A DNA stretch of 64,000 bases from positions 1-64,000 of the forward strand of contig JAJPHT010000013.1 of NCBI GenBank assembly GCA_021325135.1, in the 5' to 3' direction. Origin of the DNA: Pseudomonadota bacterium. GTDB taxonomy: Archaea; Thermoplasmatota; SW-10-69-26; JACQPN01; JAJPHT01. Below are positions 58,763 to 64,000 of the stretch, in pieces. The notes below the pieces were generated by a model that was given only the letters and a program-made list of their open reading frames with translations, made no database searches and was not told the origin of the DNA. The position numbers and the translations under genes are program-made. Position 1 is the stretch's first letter; every line of letters begins with the position of its first letter.

Positions 58763-60130
58763 ATGGGCAAGCTCTTCGGGACCAACGGCGTGCGCGGCTT
58801 CGCCAACCAGGACATGAACGCGGAGCTGGCGCTCCGATTGGGGCGCAGCCTCGGCTCGTACCTCAAGAAGGGCGACACGGTGCTCGTGGGCCGCGACACG
58901 CGCACCTCGGGCCCCATGCTCGTGGCCGCGCTCTCGGCGGGCCTCCAGGGCGCGGGCGTCCACGTCCACGACGCGGGCGAGGTCACGACGCCGGCCCTCC
59001 AGTACGCGGTCAAGACCAGCAAGGGGCGCTACGCGGCGGGCGCGGTCGTCACGGCCAGCCACAACCCGCCCGAGTTCAACGGCATCAAGTTCATCGACCC
59101 CGACGGCACGGAGATGCGCTCCGACAAGGAGGACGCCATCGAGGCCGTCTTCTTCGGCGACCGGTTCCGCAGCGTCGAGTGGAGCGAGATCGGCCAGGGC
59201 CACTACCAGCCCGGCGTCAACGCCGCCTACGTCGAGGCCATCCTGGGCAAGGTCGACGCGGAGGCCATCCGCCGCGCGAAGCTCACCGTCGTCCTCGACA
59301 CCAGCAACGGCGCGGGGGGCCACACGGCGCCCTACCTGCTGCGCAAGCTGGGCGTCCACGTCATCACGCTCAACGCGCAGCCCGACGGCACGTTCCCCGG
59401 GCACCCCAGCGAGCCCACCCCGGAGAACGTCAAGGACCTCGTGGTCGCGACGCGCGCATTCGGCGCCCACCTGGGCGTCGTGCAGGACGGCGACGCAGAC
59501 CGCTGCGTCTTCGTCGACGAGAAGGGGGGCTACGTGGACGGCAACCGCACGCTGGCCCTCATGGCGGGCTTCGTCGTGGGCCAGAAGCACGGCGGCCTCG
59601 TGGTGACGCCCGTCTCCAGCAGCGGCATCGTCGAGGAGCACGTAAAGGCCCGGGGCGGCAGCGTCGCGTACACGCGCGTGGGCGCTCCCGTCGTCGCGCG
59701 CTACATGCTCGACCACGGCGCGGTCGTGGGCGGCGAGGAGAACGGCGGCATCATCTGGCCCGAGTTCCAGCACTGCCGCGACGCCTCCATGACGCTGGCC
59801 AAGGTGCTGGAGCTTCTCGCGACGTCGGGCAAGCCCTTCAGCGCGCTCCTCGCGGAGCTTCCCAGCGCGGCCGCGGTGAAGAAGAAGGTCGAGTGCCCCA
59901 ACGACCGCAAGCAGAAGGCCCTCGACGCCTTCGCCAAGGCGCACGCCAAGGACCGCGTCGACACCACGGACGGCGTCAAGGTCTACGTCGCCGAAGGGTG
60001 GGTCCTCGTGCGGCCCAGCGGCACCGAGCCCATCTTCCGCGTCTACGCCGAGAGCAAGACCCACGAGCAGGCCGAGGCGCTGGCGACGAAGTCCCTCGCG
60101 GAGATCCGCGAGATCATCCGCACCGCGTGA
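58763..60130 (+). CDS. glmM: Phosphoglucosamine/phosphohexose mutase (GlmM-like)
   Basis: A 455-residue alpha-D-phosphohexomutase. LFGTNGVRGF opens the enzyme, the phosphoserine is Ser99 in TASHNPPEFNG, the metal loop is DGDADR near 242-247 and the phosphate-binding loop is RPSGTEP near 417-423. It interconverts glucosamine-6-phosphate and -1-phosphate (or a related hexose). It is read from the same promoter as the nucleotidyltransferase, so the two make an activated sugar for cell-surface or lipid glycans. ATG 58763 chosen; ATG 58748 overlaps the previous gene by 11 bp. TGATATCA spans the start. Confidence 0.92.
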   Translation: MGKLFGTNGVRGFANQDMNAELALRLGRSLGSYLKKGDTVLVGRDTRTSGPMLVAALSAGLQGAGVHVHDAGEVTTPALQYAVKTSKGRYAAGAVVTASHNPPEFNGIKFIDPDGTEMRSDKEDAIEAVFFGDRFRSVEWSEIGQGHYQPGVNAAYVEAILGKVDAEAIRRAKLTVVLDTSNGAGGHTAPYLLRKLGVHVITLNAQPDGTFPGHPSEPTPENVKDLVVATRAFGAHLGVVQDGDADRCVFVDEKGGYVDGNRTLALMAGFVVGQKHGGLVVTPVSSSGIVEEHVKARGGSVAYTRVGAPVVARYMLDHGAVVGGEENGGIIWPEFQHCRDASMTLAKVLELLATSGKPFSALLAELPSAAAVKKKVECPNDRKQKALDAFAKAHAKDRVDTTDGVKVYVAEGWVLVRPSGTEPIFRVYAESKTHEQAEALATKSLAEIREIIRTA

Positions 60131-60138
60131 GGGCGCCG

Positions 60139-61095
60139 CTAGCGCCGCCGCGCCAGCGCCGCGAGAAGAAGGACCCCCGCCGCCAGCGGCAGCGCCACGT
60201 CCGGCGTCCGCGCCGCGGGGAGCGGGTACTCGATGGCGCTCACCATGACGAGGCGCAGGCCGTTGTCCACGAGGGGCAGGCTCCAGCGCGCGGCGTAGAC
60301 GTCGCTGCCGCCCGCCTGCGTGGGCGGGTCGAGGGCGAACGTGACGTTGCCTTCCCGGTTGTCCACCTGCGCCTGGCCGCCCCAGTCGAGGTACGCGCGC
60401 TTGCCGTCCTTCTCGGCGTGCGTGGCCATGGTGAGGTTGTCGAGGATCTCCTGCGAGACGGAGGCGCCCGGCGGCGCGACCAGCGAGCCTTCGAGGGCGT
60501 AGAGCGAGCCCACCTGCCGCGGCGGGAGGCTGGGGACCGTGAGGTAGAGAAGGAGGTCCTGCGGCCGGGCCCGCGCGCCCTCGTCGCTCACGTCGCGCCC
60601 CGCGGCCACCATCTCCAGCGTGACGTTGGGGGCCCCGCCCAGCGCGCCGGTCCAGAGCACGTCGTCGACGCCCGTGAGCCCGCCGACGCCCACCTGCCGG
60701 ACGCCCGAGGAGGACCAGCGGTAGTTGACGAAGCGCCACGACTTGAGCACGGTGTCCGTGCCCGGCTCCCACGCGCCGTCCGAGTTCGCGTCGCGGTAGA
60801 GCAGTAGGCGGTCGAGCTGCACGCGCGCGTGGAGGACGCCGCGGTCCGCGACGCTGGCGTCGTCGCGCTCCTCCACGTCGAAGGCCATGCGGCCCGGGTT
60901 GACGCCGTGCGTCACGACGTGGCGAAGGCGGTCCGCGCTGTCAAGGAGCGTGACCTGCGCCGCGGTGCCGTTGAGGGCGACCTCCACGACGCGGTCCCCT
61001 TCGGTGGCCTGCACGAACGCGCGGTCGTGGGGCACGTGCGCGAGGGCCAGGGGCGCGAGGAGGACGAGCGCCAGCGCGAGGGGCGCGGGGCGCAT
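60139..61095 (-). CDS. Secreted C-terminally anchored protein
   Basis: A 318-residue exported protein: signal peptide MRPAPLALALVLLAPLALA at 1-19, a beta-rich ectodomain with DANSDGAWEPG Ca-like loop near 103-113 and several N-x-S/T sites. A C-terminal helix LPLAAGVLLLAALARRR anchors it. ATG at 61095 chosen for the signal peptide. It lies 1 bp downstream of cysS in the same direction, apparently a mere neighbour. Function unknown. Confidence 0.75.
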   Translation of the reverse strand: MRPAPLALALVLLAPLALAHVPHDRAFVQATEGDRVVEVALNGTAAQVTLLDSADRLRHVVTHGVNPGRMAFDVEERDDASVADRGVLHARVQLDRLLLYRDANSDGAWEPGTDTVLKSWRFVNYRWSSSGVRQVGVGGLTGVDDVLWTGALGGAPNVTLEMVAAGRDVSDEGARARPQDLLLYLTVPSLPPRQVGSLYALEGSLVAPPGASVSQEILDNLTMATHAEKDGKRAYLDWGGQAQVDNREGNVTFALDPPTQAGGSDVYAARWSLPLVDNGLRLVMVSAIEYPLPAARTPDVALPLAAGVLLLAALARRR

Positions 61096-61096
61096 C

Positions 61097-62515
61097 CTAC
61101 TTCTTTCTCCAGCGCGGCCCGCCGGCGGCGTCCTCGATGACGTAGCCCAATTCCGCAAGGCGGTCGCGGATGCGGTCGCTCTGGGCGAAGTCCTTGCGCT
61201 TGCGCGCCTCCTGGCGAAGCTCCAGCAGGAGGTCGAGCAGGGGCGCCGCGTCGCCGGCCGCCGCGGGCGCCTCGTCGGGGAGCACGTCGAAGACCGCGGC
61301 CACCTGGTGGAACATCGCGAGGCCCTTCTCCAGCGTGGGGCCGTGGGCGTCGCCCGCGTACTTGTTGAGGTCGCTGGTCATGTCGAAGAGGGCCGCCAGC
61401 GCGACGGGCGTGTTGAGGTCGTCGTCCATGGCGGCCTCGAACGCCTTGACGCGCGACTCCAGCGCGCGCAGGAAGGCCGCGTCCTCGGGGCGCTCGTCCT
61501 TGCGCGTCTGCGCCTGGGCGTGCCGCGCGTTGGCGAGCATGTTGGTGAAGCGCTCGATGGTCTTGTCCGCCTGGCCCAGCGCGGCGAGGCTGTAGTCGAT
61601 GGGGCTGCGGTAGTGCGTGCCCGCGAACCAGAGCCTCAACGCCTCGGGCTTCCACTCGGCGAGGGCCGCGTTGAGCGTCGTGAAGTTGCCCAGGCTCTTG
61701 CTCATCTTGACGCCCTCCACGGTGAGGAAGCCCACGTGGAGCCAGTACTTCACGAACGGCTTGCCGTTGGCGCTCTCGCTCTGCGCCAGCTCGTTCTCGT
61801 GGTGCGGGAAGATGAGGTCCCAGCCGCCGCCGTGGACGTCGATGGTCTCGCCCAGGAGCGCCTTCGCCATGACGCTGCACTCGATGTGCCAGCCGGGCCG
61901 GCCGCGCCCCCAGGGGGAATCCCACGAGACGCCCTCGCCGGGCTTCGTGGCCTTCCAGAGGGCGAAGTCCGCGGGGTGGCGCTTCCCCTCGGCCACGTCC
62001 TTGCGGACGCCCTGGAGAAGCTCGTCGCGGTTGAGGTGCGAGAGCTTGCCGTAGTCGGGATCGCTCTCGACGCTGAAGTAGACGCTCTGGCCGTGCTCGT
62101 CCTGGCCGACGTAGGCGTGCCCCTTCCTGATGAGCGTCTGCGTCATCTCGACGATGCCTGCGATGTGCTCGCTCACCTTGGGGTAGGCCTGCGGGGGCTT
62201 GATGCGCAGCTTGGCGAAGGCCTGCGTGGAGAGGTCGTGGATGCGCTGCGCGTACTTCAGCGGCTCCTCGCCCCGCTCGTGGGCGCGGGCCAGGATGCGG
62301 TCGTCCACGTCGGTGATGTTCTGGACGTGCTTCACGCGCAGGCCGCGGTGCTCCAGGTAGCGCTTCATCACGTCGTAGGCGACGTAGGCGCGGGCGTGGC
62401 CGATGTGCGCCTCCTCGTAGGGCGTGAGGCCGCACACGTACATCCGCACCTCGGGGGCGTGGAGCGGGACGAACGGCTCCTTCTTCCCGGTGAGGGTGTT
62501 CGTGACCTGGAGCAT
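61097..62515 (-). CDS. cysS: Cysteinyl-tRNA synthetase
   Basis: Charges tRNA-Cys with cysteine. 472 residues, normal length. Cys28 (VCGL), HIGH at 37-40, WHIECSVM and HHENE form the zinc/cysteine site, and KMSKSLGN is near 271-278. The C-terminal RKRKDFAQSDRIRDRLAELG and GGPRWRKK are the standard anticodon-binding tail, which the short paralogue at 40407-41648 lacks. It is probably the housekeeping enzyme. Divergent from the NRAMP transporter gene. Confidence 0.96.
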   Translation of the reverse strand: MLQVTNTLTGKKEPFVPLHAPEVRMYVCGLTPYEEAHIGHARAYVAYDVMKRYLEHRGLRVKHVQNITDVDDRILARAHERGEEPLKYAQRIHDLSTQAFAKLRIKPPQAYPKVSEHIAGIVEMTQTLIRKGHAYVGQDEHGQSVYFSVESDPDYGKLSHLNRDELLQGVRKDVAEGKRHPADFALWKATKPGEGVSWDSPWGRGRPGWHIECSVMAKALLGETIDVHGGGWDLIFPHHENELAQSESANGKPFVKYWLHVGFLTVEGVKMSKSLGNFTTLNAALAEWKPEALRLWFAGTHYRSPIDYSLAALGQADKTIERFTNMLANARHAQAQTRKDERPEDAAFLRALESRVKAFEAAMDDDLNTPVALAALFDMTSDLNKYAGDAHGPTLEKGLAMFHQVAAVFDVLPDEAPAAAGDAAPLLDLLLELRQEARKRKDFAQSDRIRDRLAELGYVIEDAAGGPRWRKK

Positions 62516-62590
62516 GTCCGCCGGGAGCCCGTGGCGCGGGCATCAAGATTTGGAGGGACCGGAACGCTCCACGGATTGCCCCACTCGAAA

Positions 62591-62612
62591 AATGTTGCAT
62601 TAGGGAAACATT
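62591..62612 (+). promoter_or_regulatory. Palindrome upstream of the NRAMP transporter gene
   Basis: AATGTT-N10-AACATT is a perfect 6-bp inverted repeat in an AT-rich block, 30 bp before the transporter ATG, and also near the cysS start. DtxR/MntR-type metalloregulators bind similar AT-rich palindromes, so metal-dependent repression is plausible but inferred. Confidence 0.55.
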
Positions 62613-62641
62613 CATGGGCCAAGGCGCCTGACACCCCCTGC

Positions 62642-63913
62642 ATGGCGACCCCCGAGGTGACGCTCCCGGCCAGCGGCCGCGAGGGCGCCAAGGCGTCGCT
62701 CTGGCTGCGCCTGCGCCGCGTGCTGCCCTTCCTGGGGCCCGCGTTCCTGGTGAGCGTCGGCTACATGGACCCGGGCAACTGGGCGACCAACATCGCCGCG
62801 GGCAGCTCGTTCGGCTACACCCTGCTCTGGGTGCTGCTGATGTCGAACCTCATGGCGCTCCTGCTCCAGGCGCTCTCCGCCAAGCTGGGCGTCGCCACGG
62901 GCATGACGCTGGCGCGCGCGATCCGCACCCACACCTCGCGCCCCATGAGCGTCTTCCTCTGGCTCACCGCCGAGGCCGCCGCCATGGCGACCGACCTCGC
63001 CGAGTTCCTGGGCGCCGCGCTGGGCATCTACATCCTGCTCAAGGTGCCCCTCTTCATCTCCGCGCTGATCACGGGCGTCCTCGTCTTCCTCATCCTGGGC
63101 CTGCACCGCTTCGGCCACCGCGCGGTGGAGCTCGTCATCATCGCACTGGTCGCGATCGTGGGGCTCGCCTACGTCTACGAGGTCTTCGTCTCCGCGCCCT
63201 CGTGGCCCGACGTGGGGCGCGGCGTCCTCGTGCCCGGCTTCGAGGGCGCGGGCGCCGTGCTGGTCGCCGTGGGCATGCTGGGCGCCACGGTCATGCCGCA
63301 CAACGTCTTCCTGGGCTCGCACGTCGTCCAGGCGCGCCGCGCCGCCCACGACACGCCCGAGGGCAGGCGGCGCCTCTACAAGTTCGCCCTCTTCGACCTC
63401 GCCGTGGCGCTCAACATCGCGTGGCTCATCAACAGCGCCATGGTCATCATGAGCGCGGCCGCGTTCGGGGGGCACGGCGTCAGCGAGCTGCAGGACGCGC
63501 ACGTGACGCTGGGCCTCCTCTTCGGCGGCGCCTCCGCCGTGGCCTTCGCCCTCGCGCTCATCTCCGCGGGCCTCTCCTCCAGCGTCACCGGCACCCTGGC
63601 TGGGCAGAGCATCATGGAGGGCTTCATCGGCTACCGCATGTGGCTCTGGGCCCGCCGCGCCATCACCATGGTGCCCGCGCTCGTCGCCATCTGGTTCGCG
63701 GGCGGCCAGGCGCTCATCATCCTCATCTGGAGCCAGGTCGTCCTCTCGCTCCAGCTCCCCTTCACCATCATCCCGCTCATCTGGCTCACGAGCCGCAGGA
63801 AGGTCATGGGCGAGTTCGCGAACAAGCCGTGGGTCACCGCGGTGGCGTGCCTCGTGGCCGCGGTCATCCTGGTGTTCAACGTCTACCTGCTCTACTCCCT
63901 CTGGGCCGGCTGA
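62642..63913 (+). CDS. mntH: NRAMP-type divalent metal transporter
   Basis: A 423-residue membrane transporter with about eleven helices, importing Mn2+ or Fe2+ with protons. The metal-binding DPGN is at 43-46 (helix 1) and MPHN near 218-221 (helix 6), both family hallmarks. GSHVVQARR follows helix 6. ATG start. A perfect AT-rich palindrome in the short upstream region suggests metal-dependent control. Confidence 0.93.
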   Translation: MATPEVTLPASGREGAKASLWLRLRRVLPFLGPAFLVSVGYMDPGNWATNIAAGSSFGYTLLWVLLMSNLMALLLQALSAKLGVATGMTLARAIRTHTSRPMSVFLWLTAEAAAMATDLAEFLGAALGIYILLKVPLFISALITGVLVFLILGLHRFGHRAVELVIIALVAIVGLAYVYEVFVSAPSWPDVGRGVLVPGFEGAGAVLVAVGMLGATVMPHNVFLGSHVVQARRAAHDTPEGRRRLYKFALFDLAVALNIAWLINSAMVIMSAAAFGGHGVSELQDAHVTLGLLFGGASAVAFALALISAGLSSSVTGTLAGQSIMEGFIGYRMWLWARRAITMVPALVAIWFAGGQALIILIWSQVVLSLQLPFTIIPLIWLTSRRKVMGEFANKPWVTAVACLVAAVILVFNVYLLYSLWAG

Positions 63914-63956
63914 CGCCGGCGATGGCTCCAAGCTCCCCTCCCGCCCTTCGCCCCGC

Positions 63957-64000
63957 ATGCGCTCCCCTGGACGCGTTGCCCTGGGCCTCGCCGGGCTCCT
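63957..64000 (+). CDS. Start of a further gene (partial)
   Basis: An ATG at 63957, 44 bp after the NRAMP stop, begins a frame reading MRSPGRVALGLAGL at the window edge, which looks like a signal peptide. Only 14 residues are visible. Confidence 0.4.
   Translation, partial: MRSPGRVALGLAGL

Overview
The window looks like chromosomal DNA of a GC-rich archaeon (about 70 percent G+C by eye). Supporting genes are a 20S proteasome alpha subunit, an A-type ATP synthase subunit D, a class III signal-peptide archaellin, many short zinc-ribbon proteins and lipobox or signal-peptide proteins with C-terminal membrane anchors. TATA-like boxes repeatedly sit about 29-36 bp upstream of the start codon, which fits leaderless archaeal transcripts. 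The proteins are rich in Arg and Ala rather than strongly acidic, so a haloarchaeon is less likely. A euryarchaeal lineage such as Thermoplasmatota is my best guess, made without any database comparison. The lifestyle implied is aerobic heterotrophy: glyoxylate shunt, heme A/O synthesis for an oxidase, ETF-quinone oxidoreductase FixC/FixX, peroxiredoxin.

Layout. 0-5.3 kb: a large secreted PKD/discoidin-like protein, a small Cys-rich secreted protein, and the aceB-aceA glyoxylate operon with its TATA box and operator-like palindrome. 5.4-8.6 kb: a 38-residue Zn-finger micro-ORF divergent from an ABC-2 exporter (ATPase plus two permeases) that is interrupted by a large inverted repeat. 8.6-11.4 kb: lipoprotein, LON-domain protein and a cytochrome b/molybdopterin oxidoreductase fusion, with two copies of a G-rich hairpin element placed directly after stop codons. 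11.7-12.2 kb: a metal-sensing ArsR gene followed by a 22-residue peptide with three Cys-Cys pairs. 12.2-19.5 kb: small membrane and secreted proteins, PrxQ, a SnoaL-like protein, a VapBC-like pair and psmA. 19.6-30.2 kb: a ctaA-ctaB fusion, MFS transporter, PAS protein, aminotransferase, a 911-residue PAS/GAF histidine kinase converging on a membrane Ser/Thr kinase plus FHA-HTH pair. 30.2-35 kb: purB, archaellin, fixC-fixX. 35-45.3 kb: LUD protein, regulator, small Zn proteins, a double GNAT, a short CysS-like protein, atpD and membrane proteins. 45.4-52.2 kb: hydrolase, HTH-AAA ATPase, and a visibly lower-GC pair of secreted proteins followed by lipoproteins. 52.2-57.7 kb: VWA plus MoxR-type AAA+ pair, ferredoxin and two related small proteins. 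57.7-64 kb: sugar nucleotidyltransferase, GlmM-like mutase, full-length cysS, an NRAMP metal transporter with an operator-like palindrome, and the start of one more gene.

Most genes stand alone or in groups of two or three; translational coupling (GTGA or ATGA overlaps) is common. I saw no tRNA or rRNA gene, CRISPR array or recognisable transposase. The most promising undescribed unit is the ArsR plus Cys-pair micropeptide. Next are the hairpin family, the paired CysS-like proteins, the low-GC secreted gene island and the kinase/FHA signalling cluster.
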